Assembly (NCBI RefSeq): GCF_028389875.1
Contig: NC_084667.1
Span: 63,776,570 to 63,840,569, forward strand
DNA: 64,000 bases
Direction of reading: 5' to 3'
Origin: Rhea pennata
Taxonomy: Eukaryota; Chordata; Aves; Rheiformes; Rheidae
In this document: piece after piece, positions 25,578 through 37,800 of the stretch
Position numbering within the stretch: position 1 is the first letter of the stretch
Layout: each line of letters starts with the position of its first letter
Made by a program: the position numbers and the translations under genes
Notes under the pieces: model-generated
Told to the model about the DNA's origin: nothing
Database searches by the model: none
The model's input: only the letters and a program-made list of their open reading frames with translations

Positions 25578-25606
25578 TATAAATAGAGGAATCTCATCTA
25601 TTTATA
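25578..25606. promoter_or_regulatory. Inverted pair of MEF2-type sites
   Basis: A perfect 10-base inverted repeat, TATAAATAGA at 25578-25587 and TCTATTTATA at 25597-25606, is separated by nine bases. The right arm plus one base gives CTATTTATAG, a full match to the MEF2 consensus. The pair lies about 220 bases from the CpG island. MEF2 factors act with SIX1 and SIX4 in muscle, which makes the site plausible if the locus assignment is right. Confidence 0.35.
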
Positions 25607-26459
25607 GGCTAGCTTTCCCTGAGCAGATAAGTGGTATTGGTAATAAACATGCAGTTTCTTGTACGCAGCGGTGGCATTATTTGTGTCGCTGCTGTTTTAC
25701 ATTTAGATGCAGATATTCTCCTTTCAGGAAAAAAATAAATTCTGTACAAGAAATGTCACACAAATGCTGAATTGTGTGCAGCCATACACTGAGTGCTTTA
25801 TTTTGCATGAAGCATTTGGGATGAAAAGAAAATAGATCGAGATGATAAACAAGAGCTGGATTTTATGTAAAAGATAAAGAAGGATCACTAAAAACACGTC
25901 ATTGAAGTTTAAATATCACCATTAGTTTTAACATTACAAAACCTGGTCTGTTCCAAAACACCAGAAGTATTTTATCACTTTTGGCCTATAACTAAAATTG
26001 ACCAGTTTTAACATTTTCTTTCAGTTTAATACAGTTGCATTCAAGGCAAGGGACATAAAGGGGCTAGTATAAACAGGAGTAATTATGCTAAAATATTTAG
26101 CCAGAATTTTCAGATTTAGACTTTTTTTAGTGCTGGGGTAGGTAGAATCTGATTCTTAGTAAGAATTGAGTCCTCACCTTTCCTGATCGTCCCGATCCAG
26201 TTCAATCCACAGTTAGGCTCTGACCTCAAAAGTATCTTGCGTTTCAAATATGTTCCTCCTATTTTCTTTGAATTGCAGCTATTCTGAGAGGAGAAAATCC
26301 GACCACGTTTTGGAGGCGTAGCAAAATATACGCATTTAGGAGATTAATTTTAGGCACTCAGGTTTGAAGTTTTGACCAAGAGGATTACATTGGTATAAAC
26401 AACGGCAAAGCCTCGAATCTAGGAAAAATAACAACGCAAACGATCTTCTCGAAGAAGGA

Positions 26460-26920
26460 TAGCCCAGCTCCTGCAAAAGCTACCGGGGATTACTGTAAGG
26501 CAATAATTAATGACCACTGCTGCTGGGTCTCTAACTGATGCAGAGGGAATATTGATATAATCCTATTTGTGAGTTGCTCTCATTAATGTACTTATGTCAA
26601 TTAGCTGAGCATTTTAGCAGAAAGGTGAATTTATGAAATACTTTTTTTTTAATCCAACACAGATTTCCAGTGCAAAAAGCAATTCTGAACAACCACCAAA
26701 GATCAAGGTCCATTAATGAATCTTATCTGACACTAATGTTGTCTAATTACATTAAAATGTCACAACTAATTTAATGGCATCGGAGCTCATTGCTCCATAA
26801 ATAAAGACAAGTTTTGTTACATTTCTAAAGAATTTCATTTTCAAACAGGAAAAGGTGACTGGAAATTCCAGTTTTGATCATTTTCTACATTTCTGACATT
26901 CTTTTTGTTTTGAAATAAAG
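26460..26920. promoter_or_regulatory. Candidate conserved non-coding element
   Basis: Around 460 bases rich in homeodomain cores: CAATAATTAATGA, CTCATTAATG, GTCAATTAGC, GTCTAATTACATT and CAACTAATTTAATGG. It has almost no CpG in a region otherwise fairly CpG-rich. It looks like the most extensive enhancer-like patch in the window. There is no open frame. Alignment to other vertebrates would be decisive. Confidence 0.35.
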
Positions 26921-27863
26921 AGGAGAAAAATCCTGGGCTCAACAGCATATTTGCCAACACCTCACCAACAAAATAATAAAGCTCTTGGAGGAGCATTTAA
27001 AAGAATTGAATTATCTTTGCTCCTTTTCTTCATGAAATAGCAAGAAAGTCCCACGTAAATCTGAGGTGGTGTTTGTGAACCCAGTTTGCAGCAGTGGGGG
27101 AAGAATCGGTGCAGAAATGGGTAAAACCAGGCACAGCCCAATCCCCAGCCTGTGAATTTAGCTGTAAGTGGGCAGAAAAGAAGAAGGACCAGAGATTAAG
27201 TGAAGATATAGCCCAAGTTTTCGTCACTCAACCCACTTGAGCCTTGAGGGTAAGTTTAAACTGACTCTGATCCCACAACTATTCAAAGGACTAATAACGG
27301 GACAGGACAGGAGAACTTAACCTAGTTCCCACTATTTTTTCTTCAACACAATAAACCAACAGACTCTTCAGCAGGTGCCAGCACTGGAGCCTTCAGCAAG
27401 AGACCCTGAGACGTGCAGCCAACGGCCTAGTTCAGGAACGAAAGCATTTCTGATGGGTTTCCCACAAGAGGAAACTCTGTTACAAGAACCCGACGCACGT
27501 TTTTCCATTGAAAGAGTGACTTGGGAAACCATCGTCCTTTGTGTTGTCTGTTGGCTTCTGAGAAGTTTTACTTGGTCCTGTTGATTTCACTAAAGTGATT
27601 TAATTTTATTTCCTAGTAGGGCAGCTTAAAATCCAGGAGAGGCTTCTGAAATGTCAGAAACTAGCCCCAAGGAGGCTGCAGTGCCAGTCCCGAGCGGTTG
27701 CTGACAGCGCCTCTTCTACTTGTGATAGCTTGGAGACACCAATGTCCTCTCCGCACTCTGCCGTAGCAGCATTTGGGCCTGGGGAACAGCGCTGGCAGAC
27801 CCAGTGCAATGCATAGACACCAAGCATGCAAAGGAGAACCCCACAAGTGTAGGGAAAGGGTGT

Positions 27864-27869
<6 letters not shown>

Positions 27870-27903
<34 letters not shown>
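27870..27903. repeat. Poly-T tract (T34)
   Basis: Thirty-four consecutive T residues followed by AT-rich sequence. Read on the minus strand it is a 34-A tract without a canonical signal immediately 5' of it. It is most likely a simple repeat. Confidence 0.9.
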
Positions 27904-27907
<4 letters not shown>

Positions 27908-30900
27908 CTATCCCCTCCGTGTGCTTAATAAATCATTAATTCTTGTTATTCTTGTTATCTGCAAGCTCGGTTCTGTTTTCACACAAATGCATTTTCAACT
28001 CCAGTGGTGTAAGGGAGGCTTTTTTGTTGATTCTTTCCACTGCAGCCCTGAAGCAATAAACCAAATTGACTGCTAAATTTAGACACGAATACAATCTAGC
28101 CACGTCATCTTAGAGTTCATAAATGTATTAGTAAGGGAGATCAAGACAAGTCAGCAAAGAACCCTTGAGATGCACAACTACCGCTCCCGTTAGCGGGTGA
28201 AGGATAGTTTGGGCTATGAAACAGATACTGTATCATTCAATTTACACTTCTAAGTCTAGTTTACTCTCTTAACTACAAAGAACCGTACACCAAGTAACGG
28301 CAACTGGCTGAACAACCCTGAAGACCTTCCCATGCTGAAAGCTGCTTGTTCCAGCTCAGCAATCTGTCTTTTCCTGGCTCCGCTACCTTCTTCCCATTTC
28401 CTCATCCTCCTTGGGCTCCTTCTTAAACGGTGGTCTGAACACCTCACGTGCTATCATCACATGGATCCGTCCACCTGGGTCTCTTCCTTGCTCGCAGGCG
28501 GTATTTGGCATCTCTGTTTGGAACAGAAGTGATTAGGAGAGGAACACCAAGCACTCACGTAGGACCAGCCCTTGGGAGCCACTGCAGTGAAAATGAGCAG
28601 AGTGAGAGACATTTAACAGGTATCAACCAGCGACGTGTCTGCAGCAAAGAAAACTGGAAGTTCACATGGTGGGACAATTTTTTCTTCATCAGCACTAACT
28701 TGTTCTTAATCTTTATTTTTTCTTCCAGTTTATTCAGCTCATCTTCCTTTTAAAGAATCCTAATCGAACGCTTTCTCGTTTTAACTGTGAATATCAATCT
28801 ACATAGCAATTTGCTTGCTGCTGTTCTATCCTCAAGATTCCTGGCTTTGCCAGCAGCGTGCGGGTAACACTATTTTATAAGCAGCATTTCCTGCGTATTT
28901 ATCTAGCAAACGAGTCCCTGGGAGTCTATTCTAAGCACTAGCTGGTGCTTGCCAACGTTTGCAAAGCAGGTGTGATGACTGATGTTCAGTCATACTCCCA
29001 ATACAGTAACTTTTTTTATCTCAGAGTGTTTTATGAAGATGTCCAAGTATTTTACAGCCATTTCATGGATAAGAAAACTAAGCCATCGTAACATTAAGTG
29101 ACCTGTCTTCAGCGTTGCACAAGCGAGAGCACAGCTGAGTAGGTGGCCGATTGCATGGCAAGGTAAGAAACCAGAGGGATAGGTTTTGAATTGTGAACTG
29201 ATTTGCTTCACTGAAGGAATGGACTGAATCTCATCATCCTGGGGATGGAGAGCAGGTAGGTAAGTGTCACCTCAAAGTAGCTCGTGGTATAGTTTGTCTT
29301 ATTGACCTTCCACTCAGGAAAATTAGAGCCTCTTAGTTGCTTAGTAAGAACTGTGGCATAATGCTTGTGTGCCGATCACCCTCACAAGTCGAGGAAAGGA
29401 AGACAAAACCTGCCTTTGTGCTTCGAGCATGAGCCTGAGGCCAGGGAGACTGCCATGGATTTGACCCTGTCACTAAAGCATGCAGTTTAATCATCAAGTT
29501 TTCAATATCAATCAATGACTATGAAGATTACAAGACAGACGGACTAATGCAGCCACTTGAATTCATGGTCAATCCATCAAGTGGTACAGTAAATCCAACT
29601 TACGTCTTCCAAGTGGCTTCAAAGAGACTGTTTGCATGAGTAAAGGAGCAGAAGGTGACCCTCAAAATCACATGAAAGGATCTGCTTTTGTTTCCTTGAC
29701 AAAAGTTCTTGCAGAGCGTGTCAGCAGAAGTGTGGGTGAAATATCAGCGTGAAGGAATTAGGACATGTTGAACATCACTGTGCAAAGCTATGCATCCTGC
29801 CCTTTAGACTGCAGAGCCCAGCCCAGCCCCAGCCCGACCCGGATTTGTGGGGCTGCTCCAGCACACTTGAAAATTGTAGCAAGGCTGAAGCACAAACTCT
29901 GACCTCTGGGTTTGATTCTGGGTTTGTAGCGGGGGAGCAGTGACTCCAGGTTCACGAAAACTGCTGCCCGAGGCCTGCCTTAGAAGGTAAGGTCTTCATC
30001 TCCTTTTTCTGACTCCCAGGAAACTCAGATGAAAGCAAATGGATCCATGCCACCTTGTTTGTGTTGGAAAGCCTCAGGTTTGGATCAAGCTGATCATATA
30101 TCTTCATCAACCCCCCTCCCCCACATTATTCCATAGCCCACGCTGCTAAATATGGATGAGTCCACCATCCCGTGCTGGTGTCTACTCACCGCTTGCCCTC
30201 TCCTGGCCCTCTGCATTACTGCGTGTGCCGCCTGTCCAAACACCTGCCGGAAGAGTTTGCAACATTTCCTATCCTTCTCTCCACTTTGAAGCTATGTTGC
30301 CAAGGCAGGATTTTGCCCTTTGCTGAAGAGAAGGGATTAGAAAAAAATGTTATGGCTTTATGAACCTCCAACCACACTGCCTAGATGCAAACCTGGAAAT
30401 CGTGGCTGTTAGAAAGATCAGTTCAGCACTCGACCAGGCAATTGGGATAGTTCCCAAGGAGCAATGACTTGGCTGCCTCTTTTCACCAGCAGCGTTTCCC
30501 AAATCTACTTGACTACTCATCCTAAATTGCCATCTAATTTTCAGTATAAAGACTCTCTAAGGTCCACACTCATCATGAGTGTTACTTTACTTACAAGTCT
30601 GCAATAAAAAATAAGAGCTTTCAGTGCTGTTTTAACTTCACTGAACCTGCAAATTCAGCTTTCTCACAACACGTATGTGTAACTTGGAAACACGTTGTTC
30701 TGAAGAGTACTCAGAACAAAGACTGACACATATTTTTGTGTAATTCTGTGAAAACTCCCAAACAAATAGTCATATTCTTGCAATTAGGACATTCCCTAGA
30801 TAACATGTATTTTGCATCAGCTTTTGGAGTGAAAACTGAAAATAAAATAATTACATTTCCCTTTGTGAGCATAAACCAGGGATGCAATTCTTCAGTGCAG

Positions 30901-31199
30901 CTCCGTCCTCGGAACAACACGGAGTTTCACAAATGTAACTAACGGTTGATCTGGGCATGAAAAGAAAACATTAAAAATAAGCAGGGTAAACACTGTTGTT
31001 TAACTGACTTCTGCCGTGGCAAATCTAGGCCAGATGCAGCCCTGGATTTCCCGTCACTTAAGAAAGAGCCTTATGCAAAGGAAATCTATTTTGCAAAACA
31101 CACAAGCAAAAGAGCTTGGAAGGTCACCAAACCTAACCGGTTAGAAGCGATGGTGTTTCGATTAAGTCGAACTGAAACAAACAGGCCTCAGAAATAAGG

Positions 31200-31390
31200 G
31201 TCAGCGCAGCGACGGCTCGCGGGGCGCTGCGGCCGGCAGAGCCCCTCCGAAAGGTCCTCGCGGGACTCCAGCTCCCCCGAACCAAGCCGAGCACAAACAT
31301 TAAATAACTCTCTCCCCGTGCCAGAGGAAATCAGGGTAACGCAGCCAGCCGAGGCAATGCAAAAGGGAGGCAAGCGGCTACGCGGTATTA
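31200..31390. promoter_or_regulatory. Short CpG-rich block
   Basis: About 20 CpG dinucleotides by eye in under 200 bases, including several GCGC and CGGC clusters. The flanks are CpG-poor, and an AT-rich GAGTTAATTAGAG homeodomain-type motif follows at about 31391. No exon is recognisable. Confidence 0.35.
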
Positions 31391-31906
31391 ACAGAGTTAA
31401 TTAGAGATGCAGATTAAAAGGCAAGACTGAGTAGGGGAAGAAAAGGAAAGAGTAACCTCCGGCGCAGAGATACGGACATGCAGCAGTTGTCAGTCACCTA
31501 GCAACAAGTTTCCTATCCCTGCTGTGCTCTTTAATTCAGCAAATCTGCTCAGGATGTTGGGCTGTTCTCCTGACAAAACGCATTATGTACTAGACTAAAG
31601 GATACAAAAATCCGCTGTACACAACACTCTGCTCCCTATTGACCACTGATCCTTTCTCTCAACCCACAAAAGAGCCTTGCATAATGCTCTGAAAAGAGAA
31701 AAGTCTCAACAGAGAAAACATTTGCTTGTAATTGAGATTGACTACATAATGAAAATGATGTTCTTTTTTAAATTCAGCTTGTTGAGGCCATGCTTTTTGT
31801 CTCCAGGCTCTCAAAACCCATCCCTGCTGGGAAAAGGGGCAAACATTGTACAAACTCAAACCTGTGGGGTTTTTTTTTTTCTTTCCCCCTTCTTTTCACC
31901 GGAGGC

Positions 31907-31934
31907 GCACACACGCACGCACGCACGCATACGC
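31907..31934. repeat. (ACGC)n / (CA)n simple repeat
   Basis: CACACACGCACGC-type repetition with several ACGC units, preceded by a T11-type run. It is an alternating purine-pyrimidine stretch. Its CpG content makes it unusual among CA repeats, which are normally CpG-free. Confidence 0.8.
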
Positions 31935-33446
31935 ATTTTGCTGCTAAATGGGCAAGGCCGGCTCCTAAAGACTTAACCAAGTTTGAAAAAAAAAGAGAAG
32001 GAAAATAAGAAAATTGTGCTGTGTTTCTGCAGTGGTGAGAAGCAGGCTTGTGTCGGAAGGAAAGCTGGGAGCGGGGAGGACAGAATATATTTTAAATTTG
32101 ATTTGATTAACTAAAAGCTACTGGAGGCTGAGTAAAAGAGTTGTTTTATCACTCGGTCGCATGCGGTAAATTATAGGCAAACCCAGGAACAGCCTGTGCA
32201 TACACATATGCACACGTGCCCACCTCTGCACTGAAGACAGGACTGGGCTTTGACATGTGATTAGCTGAATATGAAGAATAAACAGAGAGCTGTGATTAAA
32301 AGACCTTAGTCTTGACCTGGTGAACTCCACTGGGGTCCCTGGAGGAGGCCTGGCGAGCACATCCCGGGAGAAACCTGCCGCTGCAAGGATGGCAGAGATC
32401 GCTGGACCAGCACACCTGGGTGTCCTGTCCTATGGCTTAACCATTGGCAGGGCTTTTCTTGCCTCCAGAAATTAGTAGGAGGAGGCAAGAAGGAAACTGA
32501 GCAGCACTCTTGCAATGAGACTAATCAGGACGTCAGCATGGAGCTCATCACTACATCCAAAACTGCGATGCAGAGGAGGAAGGAGCTGAGCCCAGCGGGT
32601 GAAGCCCCATCACCAAAACACCCTTGGAGTGGGCCAAGCACTTTCCACCCCAGGCATCTAAACAGCCTTCTCTTCCTGTGCCACATTCAAAGAAGCCATA
32701 GGTCTACCCATGAGGAAATGCAGCAATGAGATTTCTCCCCCCAAAGCTATGCAAAAAATCAAAAAACCACCACGGTGCCCCAACTAAGAGAAGCTGAGAA
32801 GGCGACTGTGTCATGTACAATCTGGCGCTCGCAGAGGAGCATTCCTTAGGGAACACGGTCAGGGCTCTAACAGGCCGGTGCAGGGCAGATGGGTACAGTA
32901 CTTCAGGTTTGACCGCCGAGCGGCAGGTCGACCACGCTCGGCCCATCCGTTCCCCCGCCGGTTTCGTTGGCTTCACCCAGTGCGTTGCATGGGGCTGCTC
33001 GGAGCTGCAGCACATTGGGGGACAAGTGTCCACAGACCTTGCTATGGTCCTCTGCTGATAGCCAGCCCCAGCGTCTCGGTTCTTGGGCTTGGCCTCCTCT
33101 AATGGAATAAGGAAAATAGTGGAATAAAGCTTCACTAATAAGCAGTGGGTAATGCTGAGTTTATTGAAACACGTTTAAAAATCGCTCTTCCGTGTCAATG
33201 CTTTTGCCAGTCTAATGTTTATTCTCATTTTGCATTCTTCCTTTGTGTATCAGATAACAAGTTGGATGCTCTGTGTACTTAATTTTAATCATCACGAGTC
33301 TGAGGGTAGAGAGGGTTAATGCAAGGAGTATTCATTCCAACGCTTGTTAAAAAATAAAGTATCGGGAAGGGCTGCCATGAATGTGCTGAGTGCCCACAAC
33401 TGAGAAAAACTGATGTTTTAACTTTAAAGGGTTTTTCTCTTTTTAA

Positions 33447-33470
33447 TGATTGTTTCTTTGAAAACAATCA
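33447..33470. repeat. Short inverted repeat (hairpin-capable)
   Basis: Perfect 9-base arms, TGATTGTTT at 33447-33455 and AAACAATCA at 33462-33470, with a 6-base spacer. The arms contain SOX-like ATTGTT and AACAAT cores in everted orientation. It is too small for a microRNA precursor. Confidence 0.5.
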
Positions 33471-33908
33471 CTTTTTTTTTCCAAATTTTTTCTTCCTCAT
33501 TTTAAAACCAGAATTTATTTTCAACCAGACTGTAAAACAAATATGAAGATCATTTCAACTGGTAAATACGAACTTAGAAGACAGCTTCACATGTTGGATA
33601 AAACCAGAGAATAGTGTGAAACAGTAGAAGTGGGAGAAAAGTGGAAAAGCCTCCCCCCCCCCAAAGAGATGCTAAAAGGATGAAATAATAAAAGATTTAT
33701 GAGAATGTGATGGGAGAAAAAAAAGTAGAAGACATGAATAACTGTGGTACAGGTGAAATACATCTTGGAAGCAAGGCAGTGCTGTTTGCTGAAGAATTTA
33801 AGCCTTGCTGTCCCTCAGAGCGTGCTGGCAGATTTCACAGGAGCTGCAAAGAAAATCTCCTGTGGAGGAGCTGGATCAATCCTAGGACATGCAAGAGCCA
33901 ATATTGAC

Positions 33909-33927
33909 GGGGGGGGGGGGGGGGGGG
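33909..33927. repeat. Poly-G tract (G19)
   Basis: Nineteen consecutive G residues. Long G runs can form G-quadruplexes and are error-prone in assembly, so the exact length is uncertain. Confidence 0.9.
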
Positions 33928-34619
33928 AAATCCAAATATCTAGGCTAAGAAGTAACTCCTAGTACTCCTGGGAGAACCCATAAAATTACTGACACCCGTT
34001 GCTGGAGTTTTGCAAATGTCATCAGCAGGGATATTTGTTTTAAATCTACCTACAATAACAAACTGTGTAAATCCTGCCCTGGCTTAAATCCATGCAGCTC
34101 CGGTCCTGCTGCGCCGGTGCACCCCAGCTGAGGAGGGGACCTTGCGTTGGAAGAGCAGAATTTCTGCTAAGCAGGATATTACTTTTCAGCTCTGGTTTTG
34201 GGCAAAATTTGATCTTGGAAAAGATGAAAATTGAAGTGGACCCTGGAGTCCACGCAGACTATCCGGCTCACATCCCACCTGAAGCAGGAATGGTGAGGGA
34301 TGCTCCCGTTGATATTTTAAACTGTTGTTCGTGAAAGTTTCGATCAATTAAAATGCATTATCTACCCTCTTAACTTTCTCAGAGAGGATTATCTGACATC
34401 TACTATTCACCAGTTTTGCTGAAAAGGTTAATAGTTCGCCGGCTGGAGTTAGAAGTAAACAGAATTGATCGTTCCTAATGCTCGGGCTGCAACGCCGGGG
34501 CTTTGTGTTGACAGGCTGGAGACGTAATGAGCCTCCGGTACGCTCTTAAGGCTCGTTTCATTCGCTCCGTGAATGGGGAAAGTAAAATTATCGTCGCTAG
34601 GTGTTTTCCGTGGTTCTTT

Positions 34620-34880
34620 CACAAGCAGGCCTCCTGACACCAATTAAAGAGATTATGTCATCAACTGAAAAGAAAGCTATAACCTTGTATGTTAATGCCG
34701 TGATTACTTAAGACGGGGTCACTGGACCCCATAGAACGGCCAATGACCTTGGTGAAATTAACTTCAGAGCTCAATTCCTAATTAACTGTTTTCAATGAAA
34801 GAATGTGTGATTTCAGGCTATTGGTCAAAATATTCACTTTTTTCTGTACAAGGACTTTGTCATTAGAAGTTAGTCTCCAA
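34620..34880. promoter_or_regulatory. Candidate conserved non-coding element
   Basis: The block contains CAATTAAAGAG, GTGATTACTTAAG and CCTAATTAACTG homeodomain-type motifs. It also has an inverted repeat GGGGTC (34715-34720) and GACCCC (34725-34730), and TGACCTTGG at 34744-34752. The reverse complement of the last, CCAAGGTCA, is a full NR5A/ERR-type extended half site. The mixture is enhancer-like; function is not shown. Confidence 0.3.
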
Positions 34881-37800
34881 CAGCATAAAAAACACAGGGA
34901 TAAGATTAGGAAATGGCGAACAGCATGCCCATAGCTTTATGAAGGCAGATTTTGTGCCCTGGATATTTTATTTGAAAAGTCCTCATTCTCTTGAGATTTC
35001 TTTTCCCACTGAGTACAAATTACAGTCCCCAGGAGGAAATGCCGTATTCGAGCACACATCTAAGACGGAACAAATGGGAAAAATTGCACCGAAGTACTAA
35101 TAAGCACCTGAGTACAAAACATACATTTCTGTTACCAAATCTTATAAAGTAACCAACTCTTTTTAATGAAACTGTAGCACATACAAAATCATATCAGGGG
35201 ATCTGTATTTTGTAACACTGGAGGAATCTAAAAAGAAGATGGGGAAGTGTTTTTAACTGGTTTTCTCCGTTAGATCTTGGTGAGGATGGTGGATGCTCCA
35301 AAGCTGGGTGAGATTCCCAGCACTGCCCTTTACTTTGCCTTCTAGGTGTCACAAATCTAGCTTGTGCCACATGTGCACACTCGCTCCAATACGTCTATAA
35401 TGTCACCACAATATTACCAGAGGCTGCGTAGCCCCCTAAATCCATTGCTCTGCTCTGCACCTGCCTTGGGTCTCTGGTTCGCTCTGCTAAAGTCATGCTT
35501 GCACATGTTTGACTTTAGCAGGAAGAACTACATGTCTGAAAACATTGCCGACACTAATAACCAGCTGATCTCATCGTAAAATAAGTCAGTTTAACCTGTC
35601 AGGCTTTTCCTCCTTTCCCATATAACTTTTTTTAAATGTGGTCCAAGCCATAGCTGAACTAATGGTGCAAGCCCAGGGGGCATTGCTCAGCCAATACTCC
35701 AGCAAACACCCCCTTAAAATTATTATAAAGTTAATGGTAACTTGCTTCGTGTGTAGAAAGAAGACCTGAGTTATACTTATAAACGAATCCTACCTCCATA
35801 GGGCTGAACTTACAGGATCAAATGTTGTATTTAGAGCTTATTGAGGACTGTAGGGAAACATTTAGACAAAGTGACTGCAGAGGGAAGAGGCTGAGGGTTT
35901 TATAATATGTGGTTTCCCTAACATACTCTTTTCTGCCAGATTTCGGGTGACGAGGAGAACTTCTGCTGATCCACCAATCCTTTCTCGATGGCTTTTTCTG
36001 GCCGGAGCTGTCACCACGTTTCCTTGTCCCGTCTCTGTCCCAGTCGACACACGCTAGCCCGGAGGGGAAGGGCAGCCTTGCTCGGACCAGCTGGGCAGGC
36101 GTCCGCCCCGCTATGACCAAGGTCAGCGTGATGTCTCTCCAGGGTGTTTACACAACACATCCTAAAGCGGGACAAGCCGTGGGGCTCTGGATGAGCTTCT
36201 GCTACTGAGTTATGTGACGGGGCTGGACCTGCTGTCTGCCTGCTGCGATGGGATGACGTAGATGAACACCAAAGTAGCTCGAGAAGAGGAACCAGGAACC
36301 TACTCCATCTGCCCACATTTGATCTCCAAAAGTAGAAGAGATTAGATGAAGTAATACCCCAGAGGAAGCCCACAGTACCCGGCGCTCAGAGACAGTGGAG
36401 GTATCTACGTGCCGTACACAAAACCCAGAGGGGGCCTGCGGCAAAGCCAAGGAGCGAGCTGGCTTCCCCAAAATCCATCTTTGTTCACGCACCACTTCTG
36501 TGCCAACCATAGAGCCTCGCTGGTCGGCCACCAGGCCAGCTGCTCCTCTCCTCACGTGCAACGAAAGCCTGCCCGGGCTCGGACACGGACATTCACTCCT
36601 CAGGGAATGCGCTGAAACATCAGAGCTCACAAAAGTGTTTTCCCACGGTTGCCAGGGTATAAAAGAGCAAGTTTAAATAGGGGTCCACATCCAGCCCCAG
36701 GGGACAGCTGGGGAGACCGGAGGAGATGCGCTGGAGATTAAACTGATACGATCTGGATAACGTCGCTGATTCCTGTCTGGAGACAAGGCCCGTGGGTGGG
36801 AAGGTATTAACGTCAAGATCTGTGAAACCCATGGCCGTGTAATACAGGCAACACGAAACGTAAATACATGCAGTTCGGTCTGAATTCAGCCAAATATGGG
36901 CAGCTGCTTTCTCTAAGGAAAGAAAACAAAACAAAAACAAAACCAGACAAACAGAAAACAAAATCTCATGTAGCTTTGTGACTTTATTTTTACTGCAGAT
37001 CAAAAATATACCTCTAAGACTGGGCCTGAATGCAGTCAAACAAGCTACAGGGTAGGACACTGCCACTTTTCCTCAAAGCAAGGTCTGCCTCACAGAAAAC
37101 TGCTTTTCGCACTGGGTTCCCAGGCTAATAAATAGCAAAGGAGCAGTTAGTAAATTCACTGAAAGGTGCAATTAAAAGCAATCAGCACATTCTGCCTGCT
37201 GAAAGCAATGTATCCTTTAATGCTTGTTTGTGGAGGATGTTAAAATTATAAAAAAAGAAAAGAAAGAAAAAGATTTCTCTCTCTGCTGCAGACCACCCAT
37301 GAAACTTTTTGTCTCCAAATTCTGACACCATAAAGAAAAGAGATACTTGTTGCTTCCAGCAAAGCCTTGAGCTCTCACGTCGTTTCTCCCCATATAGTAA
37401 GGCTTTTGGAAGCTGATTGCATTAACGTGTCGGCAGAGTAAAACCAGGTGTTGCCACACCTGCGTTTTCTAAAGCTGAATTTCATTAAGGAAGTTTGCAT
37501 TTCAGGAGGGTCAGAGCACGTGGTTTATACAACAGCGATATCTGAGAGACTGCAGTTGTGCAAGGCCACCAAACTGGAAAGGTTACTAACTCGAGCCATG
37601 AAGCCTTCCAAATTATTGACTACCAGAGCCGAGCCCTCGATAGCGCCGAGTTGTTTGAGGGAACTCGGCACGGGAGTGATTTTCAGCCCAGGCAGCGGAG
37701 TCAGTTGGTGCGATGAACCTTTTGGCCCATGCTTTAGCCTTTTCCTGGAGCAGCTTACAGTGCTCAGCAGTTCATAGGATGCAGCTCCTTAGCTAAGGCC

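Larger units (their letters stand above)
25610..31190. other. Intergenic DNA without supported genes
   Basis: Mixed composition with an AT-rich, motif-rich patch at about 26.45-26.92 kb and a T34 tract at 27870-27903. Open frames on both strands are below about 100 codons and unrecognised. No RNA gene was seen. Confidence 0.5.

Noticed and set aside
36620-37066. 148-codon minus-strand frame with a hydrophobic stretch
   Set aside because: No family resemblance and no splice support. The hydrophobic run comes from an A-rich tract on the opposite strand.
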